Notes: generated by a model not told the origin, from the letters alone. Shown: positions 1 to 4,927, counted from the first letter of the stretch. The stretch is 14,456 nt of DNA from Scalindua sp964437425 (GCA_964437425.1 CAYTGO010000077.1:1-14456), one strand, 5' to 3'. Made by a program: numbers and translations.

Positions 1-145
1 ATACGGCTTTACCATGAGCTCCAGTTACAACACAAGACCGCGTACATGTGAGATATTGGTAGACGGTGACAGCTTCTCGACGATAAGGAGAAGGGAGACG
101 TACGAAGATTTGATTACAGGCGAGAAAGAGTTTCTAAGTACCTGA
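1..145 (+). CDS. lysA: Diaminopimelate decarboxylase, C-terminal end (partial)
   Basis: The last 47 codons of a gene entering from the left edge, in the frame beginning at base 2 and ending with TGA at 143-145. The translation contains YGFTMSSSYNTRPR, then EILVDGD and RRRETYEDLI. This matches the C-terminal signature of LysA, a PLP-dependent decarboxylase that makes L-lysine from meso-diaminopimelate: the family pattern is YGF-M-S-YN-RPR followed by E-LVDG and RRETYEDL. The conserved Tyr in the YGF segment lies near the PLP site in known structures. Only the tail is present, so the upstream domains cannot be judged. A small Cys-rich gene follows 31 bp downstream on the same strand and could be co-transcribed. 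Family assignment is firm; the exact enzyme (LysA versus the related carboxynorspermidine decarboxylase) is likely but less certain. Confidence 0.88.
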   Translation, partial: YGFTMSSSYNTRPRTCEILVDGDSFSTIRRRETYEDLITGEKEFLST

Positions 146-176
146 TATAAGTTAAGGAATTTCTTCGAGGTAAAAA

Positions 177-335
177 ATGAGTTGGGATTGCCCTCATCTG
201 ACACGTGATTACTACTGTAATCGGCTGAGAATAAAATGTGATCCATCATGCAAGGGCTGTGTCCTTCACGGAAAAGTAACCCCCATCACAAAACCTCCCG
301 TCGACACCAAAAATAAAGTGACCAATGACAAATAA
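177..335 (+). CDS. 52-residue Cys-rich mini-protein, probable metal-binding
   Basis: A short gene starting ATG at 177 with GAGG at 167-170, a well-spaced Shine-Dalgarno sequence, and ending TAA at 333-335. The N-terminal half is MSWDCPHL, then YYCNRL, KCDPSCKGC and VLHGK. It has five cysteines at residues 5, 14, 21, 25 and 28 plus His7, giving C-X8-C-X6-C-X3-C-X2-C. The C-terminal half is polar and has no cysteines. The spacing suggests a small zinc- or iron-binding fold. Similar small MSWxCP proteins seem familiar from anaerobic bacteria, but I cannot assign a function. It lies 31 bp after lysA on the same strand, so co-transcription is plausible. The clustered cysteines, sensible codons and ribosome binding site make this a real gene rather than chance. 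Confidence 0.75.
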   Translation: MSWDCPHLTRDYYCNRLRIKCDPSCKGCVLHGKVTPITKPPVDTKNKVTNDK

Positions 336-503
336 CTAATGTCCTTTATTCCCTTTCCTTGCCTCTTCTTTTTAATGTCTTTTCTTCGTGATTCAATATT
401 CCTTGTTCGATATTCGATATTCTCTTTTTCTTCTTCTTGCTTCTTTTTTTATCTGTGTTTGATCTGTGCTAATCCGTGGCTAAATGTTGTATTTTTCTTC
501 TTC
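336..503. repeat. T-rich intergenic block with reiterated repeat motifs
   Basis: No gene is supported here. Bases 391-430 match 4517-4556 at 38 of 40 positions. Bases 451-483 read as successive ATCTGTG / GATCTGTGCTAATCCGTGG units; the reverse complement reads CCACGGATTAGCACAGAT, and a related tract occurs at 10894-10921. Such reiterated short motifs are known from intergenic spaces of many environmental bacterial genomes; their function is unknown. The 66-residue open frame over this block is compositionally biased (Phe/Ser/Cys) and is a by-product of the repeat. Confidence 0.6.
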
Positions 504-1055
504 TCATTCCACCAGCATAGCATCTGCGATTTTCTTTGACATCTCTTCTCCATAAAGTACTTCAACCAGTTTCAGGGAAAACTCCAGAGCTGTTCCTGGT
601 CCGCGGCTGGTTATGCAATTGCCATCTACTACTACCCGTGACTCAATAGATTCGCTGTTCTTAAGCTGTTCGGCAAAGCCAGGATACGCAGTTGCCTTTA
701 GATCGTCCAGGAGTCCGTGGTGATGCAGTACTATCGCGGGAGAAGCACATATTGCGGCAAACAATTTTCCATCCTGCTTCTGACGTGTTAACAGACCCGT
801 CAACTCTTTAGAATCTCGCAGACGTTCCGCACCGGGCATTCCGCCGGGCAAAGCAATCAGATCATACGATTCATTGACACATTCAGAAATTAATCGGTCT
901 GCAATAATTTTTATACCTCTTGACGCAGTTATCTGCAAATTGCCAACTGATGCTACCGTTACATCAGTGTCCGCACGTCTCAGAACATCAATAATACATG
1001 CCGCTTCAATCTCTTCACAACCATCTGATATTGGTACCAGGACATTTTTTGACAT
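504..1055 (-). CDS. DJ-1/PfpI (YajL-like) family protein
   Basis: A 183-residue single-domain protein, full length for the DJ-1/ThiJ/PfpI superfamily. It opens with NVLVPISDGCEEIEA; Glu17 is the partner of the reactive cysteine. It then has YDLIALPGGMPGAERLRDS, the nucleophile-elbow motif AAICASPAIVL with Cys103, and GNCITSRGPGTALEF. Cys103 corresponds to DJ-1 Cys106. The usual downstream His of DJ-1 is replaced by a Tyr-Pro segment (ATAYPG), as in several YajL-type members. Known roles include methylglyoxal/protein deglycase-like activity, chaperone function and oxidative-stress sensing; which applies here is not decidable. The start is supported by AAGGA eight bases upstream. The gene lies 71 bp downstream of an AmiS/UreI-type gene on the same strand and is probably in the same operon. 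Cytoplasmic; no signal peptide. Confidence 0.9.
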   Translation of the reverse strand: MSKNVLVPISDGCEEIEAACIIDVLRRADTDVTVASVGNLQITASRGIKIIADRLISECVNESYDLIALPGGMPGAERLRDSKELTGLLTRQKQDGKLFAAICASPAIVLHHHGLLDDLKATAYPGFAEQLKNSESIESRVVVDGNCITSRGPGTALEFSLKLVEVLYGEEMSKKIADAMLVE

Positions 1056-1126
1056 GATATATTCCTTTCAGAAATGTAATAAAAAGAACTATTTTCTTCC
1101 AATAAATCACAAAGTGACTGAAAAGG

Positions 1127-1630
1127 CTACAGCCACGGCCATACTTTAATCAGGATAGTGTACCCTGCTGCACCCGTCACAATCGCATTGACAATCGTCC
1201 AGTATCCAGTAGCCTTCGCTATCTTAATTTTCAGACTTAGCAGTAAGAAAAACATAAACCAGAGGCTTGCCCACATCAACCAGAGCACTAACATGCCTGT
1301 ATCCGGCAGGGTAGTGAAAGCGGTAGGCACTGCTACCACAGTAACCAGCATGCAGTACCATCCTAGTCCATCCTCCTCCAGTTTCCATATAGAGTTAATG
1401 GCTACCCATAAATAGGTGAACCCGAACAGGAGGGACTGCATCGCATAAAAATAGGGAGTGATCCCCTCTCCATGGAACAGTACAATTCTTATCGCTCCGG
1501 CAACGATGAGTGTGCCGGTAAATATATTCATAGGGATAACATGGCTGGCCTTGAGCTTCCCAAGAGTCTTCAATCCATTCATAAACAGTACAAAACCAAC
1601 ATAAACCAGTGCGGCACCTAACATACCCAT
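1127..1630 (-). CDS. AmiS/UreI-family inner-membrane channel
   Basis: A 167-residue hydrophobic protein with about six membrane segments. It starts MGMLGAALVYVGFVLFMNGL and carries LLFGFTYLWVAIN, which closely matches LLFGFTYLYAAIN of Helicobacter pylori UreI. A WLMWASLWFMFFLL segment and a C-terminal hydrophobic stretch ending VWPWL also fit the family. UreI is a proton-gated urea channel and AmiS is encoded with amidases, so short-chain amides or urea are the likely substrates. It is shorter than UreI (195 residues) and has a reduced extracytoplasmic loop, so acid gating need not be conserved. GAGGTG lies four bases before ATG. A promoter is visible at 1688-1716. No urease or amidase gene is in the window; the next gene in the apparent operon encodes a DJ-1-family protein. 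Family assignment is good; substrate is inferred. Confidence 0.87.
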   Translation of the reverse strand: MGMLGAALVYVGFVLFMNGLKTLGKLKASHVIPMNIFTGTLIVAGAIRIVLFHGEGITPYFYAMQSLLFGFTYLWVAINSIWKLEEDGLGWYCMLVTVVAVPTAFTTLPDTGMLVLWLMWASLWFMFFLLLSLKIKIAKATGYWTIVNAIVTGAAGYTILIKVWPWL

Positions 1631-1687
1631 AAAACACCTCAGCTCAATTCTTAAAATATCTCATTAGTGATAAAAAAACGAAGTCGG

Positions 1688-1716
1688 ATTATAGATCAAA
1701 GGTGTATAAAAGGCAA
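1688..1716 (-). promoter_or_regulatory. Sigma70-type promoter for the AmiS/UreI - DJ-1 operon
   Basis: On the minus strand, TTGCCT (1716-1711) and TATAAT (1693-1688) are separated by exactly 17 bp. The expected start near 1681 leaves a leader of about 50 bases before the ATG at 1630. The transposon inserted 15 bp upstream of the -35 box, so the promoter core is intact but any farther-upstream activator site has been displaced. Confidence 0.6.
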
Positions 1717-1723
1717 GTAACAA

Positions 1724-1731
1724 CAACGCGG
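1724..1731. repeat. Target-site duplication, left copy
   Basis: CAACGCGG directly outside the left inverted repeat; the identical octamer follows the right inverted repeat at 4312-4319. Eight bases fits the 8-9 bp duplications made by IS1-family transposases. Confidence 0.88.
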
Positions 1732-1751
1732 GGTAGTGGGTCAGTTTGAAT
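1732..1751 (+). repeat. Left terminal inverted repeat of the IS1-type element
   Basis: Reads GGTAGTGGGTCAGTTTGAAT and is perfectly complementary to 4292-4311. The transposase stop codon (1741-1743) lies inside this repeat, so the last residues of the protein are encoded by the element end. Confidence 0.92.
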
Positions 1752-2568
1752 CTAACAAATTTAAAATGTCTTCAATCTCCCACAGTTTTCTTGTTACTTT
1801 TGCTTTCATAGCAGGAGTGATTCTTAAAGACTGATGAATACGGCAAAAGTTATAATACATAAAGTGTAAAGCAATAGCATGTTCTAAATTTTCTACCTTT
1901 TTACTAAATCCATTGGTCAGTCTTGTGAATCGTCTCATGCTCATTCGCATGGTTAGATTCTGCCGTTCCACATAACTTGTTGAAACGCTTTTTGGGTTTC
2001 CAGAGATTACACTTTTCTTTATTCCAATGCATTGATTAGGACTGTACCTCGCTTCGTTCTTTTCTTTTTCAGTTCCGTATAGTTTGATTAGTTGGCTAAA
2101 GTCAACATCTCCACCAAAAGCATTTTCTACGGCTTCTAAATATGCCCTAAGTCCATCAGTAGTGATTTGTACCCTGTTACTTAATCGACTGGCCAAGTCA
2201 TTCATAAAGATGGTCGCAGATTCTAAATCACGTCTCCCTATATACCAACTTGGAACAAGTTTGGTGTCTTCACAAATTGATGTCCAAGTATATACATCTC
2301 CATAACCGAATTGTCCTTTTTTGTCTTCGGGCACATTCTTGTCTTTTGAATAACAGAAAGCCCATATTTCATCACATTGTATTTTCTTACATGTTATATT
2401 TCTAAAAACTTTGTTTTGATAATCTGAACATGCTTTTCCTACATCAGCCAATAGTTTCAATACTGTTCCTTTAGCTGCACCTGTCATGCGACTGGTAGCC
2501 CTAATAGAATTTCCCTCAACCAAAGCGGATATTATTTGTACCTGTTTTTCTTGTTTTAAACGATTCAT
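1741..2568 (-). CDS. IS1-family transposase (single-ORF type)
   Basis: A 275-residue DDE transposase from the ATG at 2568. An N-terminal helix-turn-helix (QIISALVEGNSIRATSRMTG) precedes QCDEIWAFCYSKDKNV with the first catalytic Asp, QITTDGLRAYLEAV with the second Asp, and TSYVERQNLTMRMSMRR with the catalytic Glu. The conserved HFMYYNFCRIH and LRITPAM segments follow. This is the long, unfused form of IS1 transposases rather than the frameshifted InsA/InsB form of E. coli IS1. An in-frame extension of 12 codons to 2604 exists, but it would overlap the promoter, and the family normally starts MNRL, so 2568 is preferred. No Shine-Dalgarno sequence precedes it. The gene is intact, with its stop inside the left terminal repeat. 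It acts on the 20-bp terminal repeats to move the whole 2.6-kb element. Confidence 0.93.
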   Translation of the reverse strand: MNRLKQEKQVQIISALVEGNSIRATSRMTGAAKGTVLKLLADVGKACSDYQNKVFRNITCKKIQCDEIWAFCYSKDKNVPEDKKGQFGYGDVYTWTSICEDTKLVPSWYIGRRDLESATIFMNDLASRLSNRVQITTDGLRAYLEAVENAFGGDVDFSQLIKLYGTEKEKNEARYSPNQCIGIKKSVISGNPKSVSTSYVERQNLTMRMSMRRFTRLTNGFSKKVENLEHAIALHFMYYNFCRIHQSLRITPAMKAKVTRKLWEIEDILNLLDSN

Positions 2569-2575
2569 AATTAAT

Positions 2576-2604
2576 ATTATACTTGACCGCTCAAGCATAA
2601 TCAA
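2576..2604 (-). promoter_or_regulatory. Transposase promoter, apparently leaderless
   Basis: On the minus strand, TTGATT (2604-2599) and TATAAT (2581-2576) are exactly 17 bp apart. Only seven bases separate the -10 box from the ATG at 2568, so transcription should start at or next to the start codon. The spacer holds an inverted repeat, CTTGA-gcgg-TCAAG (2582-2595), that could be a repressor site limiting transposition. Confidence 0.55.
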
Positions 2605-2677
2605 GGGGAAAATTGTTGTAATTATAATTTTTTTTAGTTGCTATATATGCTATATATATTCTAAAGCGATACAATTT

Positions 2678-2695
2678 CTTGGTTTTGTTACCAAG
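2678..2695. promoter_or_regulatory. Short inverted repeat in the divergent control region
   Basis: CTTGGT (2678-2683) and ACCAAG (2690-2695) are perfect complements around a six-base loop. It lies between the transposase promoter and the toxin-antitoxin operon. No T-run follows, so an operator or weak hairpin is more likely than a terminator. Confidence 0.3.
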
Positions 2696-2698
2696 TTC

Positions 2699-2726
2699 AT
2701 TAATATAACAATATTGTTATATTAAT
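2699..2726. promoter_or_regulatory. 28-bp perfect palindrome, probable toxin-antitoxin operator
   Basis: ATTAATATAACAAT is followed immediately by its exact reverse complement. The half-site TTGTTATATTA recurs at 2761-2771, running up to and into the toxin start codon. Antitoxins with an XRE helix-turn-helix usually repress their own operon by binding such palindromes, so this is the likely site for the antitoxin encoded at 3135-3668. The palindrome is seen directly; the binding protein is inferred. Confidence 0.6.
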
Positions 2727-2770
2727 ACCAAAAGAAAAAATATTTGCGTTTATAACTTTTTTGTTATATT

Positions 2771-3148
2771 ATGGCAAAGGAATGGATATTTAAATGCTTT
2801 AAATCTTCAAGTGGAACTAATGAAATTGAGAAATGGCTAAACACCCTGCCCAAAAAAGATAAGGTAAATATTGATGCAATGATTAGGCGTTTAGAAATCA
2901 CAAGGAATTGGGCAAGGCCACTCACCGGCAAGCTTAAAGGTTACGAAAATTTAGTTGAAATCAGAGTAAAATCAAGCAATATTCAATACAGGCCAATAGG
3001 ATGTTATGGCCCAAAAAGGGGAGAGTTTACAATACTTATCGGAGCAGTCGAGAAGGGTGATAAATTTGAGCCAAGAAATGCTCTAGATACTGCTTATGCC
3101 AGAAGTGTGAAAATTCAAAAGGAGGAACACACAGATGACTATGTATAA
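2771..3148 (+). CDS. RelE/ParE (HigB/Gp49-like) toxin
   Basis: A 125-residue protein resembling the phage Gp49-like/HigB branch of RelE-ParE toxins. It has EWIFKCF and EIEKWLNTLPKKDKVNI at the N-terminus. The core is ARPLTGKLKGYENLVEIRVK-type strand sequence, QYRPIGCYGPKRGEFTILIGAVEKGDKFEP and a helical C-terminus. Toxins of this fold cut mRNA on the ribosome or poison gyrase; the conserved R-P and EKGxKFEP elements point to the RNase-like group. The antitoxin follows with a 14-base overlap, giving the toxin-first order typical of HigBA. No Shine-Dalgarno sequence precedes the start; a possible -10 (TATAAC, 2751-2756) would give a very short leader. It is cargo of the IS1-type transposon. The family is well supported; the molecular target is inferred. 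Confidence 0.85.
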   Translation: MAKEWIFKCFKSSSGTNEIEKWLNTLPKKDKVNIDAMIRRLEITRNWARPLTGKLKGYENLVEIRVKSSNIQYRPIGCYGPKRGEFTILIGAVEKGDKFEPRNALDTAYARSVKIQKEEHTDDYV

Positions 3149-3668
3149 CAGAAGAAAAGAAAAATTAATAAATGAATTAAAGGATAAGGAATACAGAGAA
3201 GCTTTTGTTTCTGCGCATATTGATACCGGTATACCATTTCAGATTCGAGCATTACGCAAACAAAGAGAATGGAAGCAGGGCCAGTTGGCAGACCGTGCAG
3301 GCAAGAAACAAGAAACAATATCTCGGCTTGAAAACCCTAATTATGCAAGTTTATCACTGACAACTCTAAAAGAATTAGCTTCTGCATTTGATGTGGGATT
3401 AATGGTTAGGTTTGTGCCTATAAGTGATTTAGTAGAATGGGAGCTAGGCCTTACATCTGAATCATTAAACGCAATAAGCTTTGATGAAGATATCTATTTT
3501 AAAGATAAACTAGATGATATTAGCGCTACTAAGTCAGACGCAATAGAAACCAGTACAGAAGATTTGTCTAGAACAGCAGCCTCTACTAATATTGTAGTAT
3601 TATTTAATAGACCGGTTGCGGAAAAGCAAACACTTAACACTTCGAGATTAAACCAATGTTCAGCGTAG
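3135..3668 (+). CDS. XRE-family (HigA-like) antitoxin
   Basis: A 177-residue protein. Residues 1-34 include ELKDKEYREAFVSAHIDTGIPFQIR, a lead-in seen in HigA-like antitoxins. Residues 35-90 form an XRE helix-turn-helix (LRKQREWKQGQLADRAGKK, QETISRLENPN, then TLKELASAFDVGLMVRF). A long polar C-terminal tail of about 80 residues follows, low in hydrophobic content and probably flexible. It should bind and neutralise the toxin and repress the operon. AAAAGGAGG at 3117-3125 gives a strong ribosome site for ATG 3135 (a second ATG lies two codons on). The gene overlaps the toxin by 14 bases, so translation is probably coupled. The strong internal site beside the poor site of the toxin would favour antitoxin excess. 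The tail is longer than in compact HigA proteins. Confidence 0.87.
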   Translation: MTMYNRRKEKLINELKDKEYREAFVSAHIDTGIPFQIRALRKQREWKQGQLADRAGKKQETISRLENPNYASLSLTTLKELASAFDVGLMVRFVPISDLVEWELGLTSESLNAISFDEDIYFKDKLDDISATKSDAIETSTEDLSRTAASTNIVVLFNRPVAEKQTLNTSRLNQCSA

Positions 3669-3684
3669 AAAGGAGAGTGGTTTT

Positions 3685-4014
3685 ATGGATAAGAAAAAAA
3701 CAGAATCAAGCAAAGCAGAAGCATTGCTCTCAACTGTTCCTCTTAAATATCATATACCTGATAATATAATTACTCAATTTGTTACTAATATGACTATTCA
3801 AATGCTAGGGAGTGAATTTAAAATTTGCTTTTTTCAAGCTAAACCAGATCTCCGATTAGGACCAAACCCAGAACCTCTCAATGAAGTTCAGGCTGATTGT
3901 GTGGCGAGCATTGTTGTGTCTCCTGACAGACTATCTAAATTTGTAGAAGTTTTACAAGATCAGCTTAAACGGTATAGTTCTCTAGATCCTGAAACAATAA
4001 AATTGGCAACCTAA
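3685..4014 (+). CDS. DUF3467-like small protein, third gene of the TA operon
   Basis: A 109-residue protein starting 17 bases after the antitoxin stop, with AAAGGAG at 3669-3675 nine bases upstream. A charged N-terminus is followed by YHIPDNIITQFVTNMTIQMLGSEFKICFF. It then has a Pro/Asn-rich loop, ASIVVSPDRLSKFVEVLQDQLKRY, and a short tail. The pattern of a beta strand, a loop and then a V-SP--L-K-V-VLQDQL--Y helix resembles DUF3467, a domain of unknown function. I judged this by eye, so it is tentative. Tight spacing and its own ribosome site make it part of the toxin-antitoxin operon. It could be a third component (chaperone or modulator) or unrelated cargo. Its TAA stop overlaps the stop of the convergent minus-strand gene by two bases. 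Confidence 0.7.
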   Translation: MDKKKTESSKAEALLSTVPLKYHIPDNIITQFVTNMTIQMLGSEFKICFFQAKPDLRLGPNPEPLNEVQADCVASIVVSPDRLSKFVEVLQDQLKRYSSLDPETIKLAT

Positions 4015-4241
4015 GGCTTCTTCCCCCATCGAGCTTGAGCAGCTTTTTTGGCAATCTTTTTTCTGTCTTCAGGCGATAGTTTCTCGGCTCTTGCCTTGCC
4101 ACCTTTTAATCCCCCCAACCTACCAAGTGCAACAGCAGCAGGATTCTTTTCTGGTGTTTCTTCCGTGGCTTTATTGACTATGTTTTTAGCTAGAAGGTTA
4201 ATATCTTCTTCTTTATTTTCTTTGCTTGTCCGCTTAGGCAT
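4011..4241 (-). CDS. Small basic GLKGGKAR-type protein, transposon cargo
   Basis: A 76-residue, highly charged protein starting MPKRTSKENKEEDINLLAKNI. The middle is PEKNPAAVALGRLGGLKGGKARAEKL, and it ends SPEDRKKIAKKAAQARWGKKP. The ALGRLGGLKGGKAR...LSP--R--IA-KAA-ARW pattern belongs to a widespread family of short basic proteins, often annotated as hypothetical or histone-like. Function is unknown; nucleic-acid binding is a guess from the charge. It is convergent with the DUF3467-like gene: the two stop codons share bases 4012-4013. A -10-like CATAAT (4253-4248) lies six bases before the ATG and no Shine-Dalgarno sequence is visible, so it may be leaderless. Alternating ATTATG/CATAAT half-sites sit just upstream. 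A 84-codon frame on the other strand is a shadow. Confidence 0.75.
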   Translation of the reverse strand: MPKRTSKENKEEDINLLAKNIVNKATEETPEKNPAAVALGRLGGLKGGKARAEKLSPEDRKKIAKKAAQARWGKKP

Positions 4242-4247
4242 ATATAC

Positions 4248-4267
4248 ATTATGCCATAATCATTATG
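4248..4267. promoter_or_regulatory. Alternating 6-bp half-sites upstream of the basic-protein gene
   Basis: ATTATG, CATAAT and ATTATG occur in sequence, each separated by one C. They form two overlapping inverted repeats with 7-bp period; the right one extends to CCATAAT-c-ATTATGG (4254-4268). The array overlaps the presumed -10 of the gene at 4241, so it is a candidate operator. Confidence 0.45.
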
Positions 4268-4291
4268 GTTTTCTACTAAAAAATAATTCTC

Positions 4292-4311
4292 ATTCAAACT
4301 GACCCACTACC
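4292..4311 (-). repeat. Right terminal inverted repeat of the IS1-type element
   Basis: Exact reverse complement of 1732-1751 over all 20 bases; identity stops at both inner borders. Confidence 0.92.
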
Positions 4312-4319
4312 CAACGCGG
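4312..4319. repeat. Target-site duplication, right copy
   Basis: CAACGCGG, identical to 1724-1731. Removing the element and one copy restores an intergenic sequence upstream of the AmiS/UreI promoter. Confidence 0.88.
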
Positions 4320-4610
4320 TGGAAGGTGGTAAATAAGTGAACTAAAGCCTTAAGGATTGAATATTTAATATTGTAGATTGAATATATATCAAAGCCCATT
4401 GCCAAAGCCCAAATGTCAAATCAATGCCTGAAGATCAAATGACCAAAACAGTAAACATCGAATCTGTTTCTCTGCGTTCTCCGCGCCTTTGCGTTAAGTG
4501 TCTTTTACCCTTCAACATTCAACATTCCTTGTTCAATATTCGATATTCTCTTTTTCTCGCCTCTTCTTTACCTTCGCGCTCTTCGCGTTCTTCGTGGTGA
4601 GTTTGTTTTT
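4320..4610. repeat. Cluster of reiterated intergenic repeat motifs
   Basis: No gene is supported. Motifs in order: CAAATGTCAAATCAATGCC and similar (about 4410-4440); TCTCTGCGTTCTCCGCGCCTTTGCG (4469-4493); a TTCAACATTCAACATTCC / TTCAATATTCGATATTC tract (4511-4547), whose 4517-4556 portion matches 391-430 at 38 of 40 bases; and CCTTCGCGCTCTTCGCGTTCTTCGTGG (4571-4597). All have the look of short sequences reiterated in the intergenic spaces of a genome. A 57-codon frame from 4423 runs through them and is an artefact. Confidence 0.6.
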
Positions 4611-4904
4611 TTAGTTTTTAAAATCAGTCTTCTCCTCTTTTTTCTCCCCAGTTTTTTTCGATATCTCTTCCAATGTTTTTAGCCCGGCCCTCTCTTCCAG
4701 ATCAAGTTTATACATGGTTTTTGACAGCTTACTTTGCCCCTCTTTCAATACCTTAAACCCTTCGTTCTGCGCTTCCTCGATCTTTGTTAATAGTTCTCCC
4801 TGCCTCTTTAAAAGCCTGCGGTTCTCTTCTCTTACATTCAGGATAAACCAGAAAAGAAATATAAACCCTGCACCAACAGTTGCAATTATTACGAAGGTTT
4901 CCAT
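4611..4904 (-). CDS. Small membrane-anchored coiled-coil protein
   Basis: A 97-residue protein with one N-terminal membrane segment (about residues 4-24, VIIATVGAGFIFLFWFIL). A long charged helix follows, likely coiled coil (residues 27-80, rich in Glu/Lys with Leu spacing), ending in a KKEEK tail. AAGGAG lies seven bases before the ATG. It starts 70 bp after the Ca2+ ATPase gene on the same strand and is probably co-transcribed with it. I do not recognise the family. The architecture resembles small bitopic partners or regulators of membrane proteins, but no function can be assigned. The region between it and the ATPase gene carries short TCGTAAA direct repeats. Confidence 0.7.
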   Translation of the reverse strand: METFVIIATVGAGFIFLFWFILNVREENRRLLKRQGELLTKIEEAQNEGFKVLKEGQSKLSKTMYKLDLEERAGLKTLEEISKKTGEKKEEKTDFKN

Positions 4905-4927
4905 TTTCCACTCCTTCTTCTCTTCTT

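Larger units (their letters stand above)
1732..4311. mobile_element. IS1-family transposon with toxin-antitoxin cargo
   Basis: A 2580-bp element bounded by perfect 20-bp terminal inverted repeats (1732-1751 and 4292-4311) and flanked by the 8-bp direct repeat CAACGCGG. The ends begin GGTAGTG, in keeping with the GGTnnTG tips of IS1 elements. It contains an intact IS1-type transposase at the left end (minus strand). About 1.7 kb of passenger DNA follows: toxin, antitoxin and DUF3467-like genes on the plus strand and a small basic protein gene on the minus strand. Typical IS1-family elements are about 0.7-1.2 kb, so the cargo more than doubles the size. No internal copy of the terminal repeat was seen between the transposase and the cargo, so the unit appears to move as one piece. 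Perfect ends, an exact duplication and an intact transposase imply recent insertion. Confidence 0.92.

Noticed and set aside
25..249. 74-codon open frame on the minus strand
   Set aside because: Antisense to the lysA tail and to the Cys-rich mini-protein, both of which have convincing protein sequence on the plus strand.
339..539. 66-codon plus-strand frame rich in Phe, Ser and Cys
   Set aside because: Translation of T-rich reiterated intergenic motifs; no ribosome site and biased composition. It also overlaps the end of the DJ-1-family gene.
4048..4302. 84-codon plus-strand frame
   Set aside because: Shadow of the basic-protein gene, running into the right terminal repeat of the transposon.
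4423..4596. 57-codon plus-strand frame (MPEDQMTKTVNIES...)
   Set aside because: It runs through several reiterated intergenic motifs whose translation (SPRLCV, FNIRYSLF) is a familiar annotation artefact.
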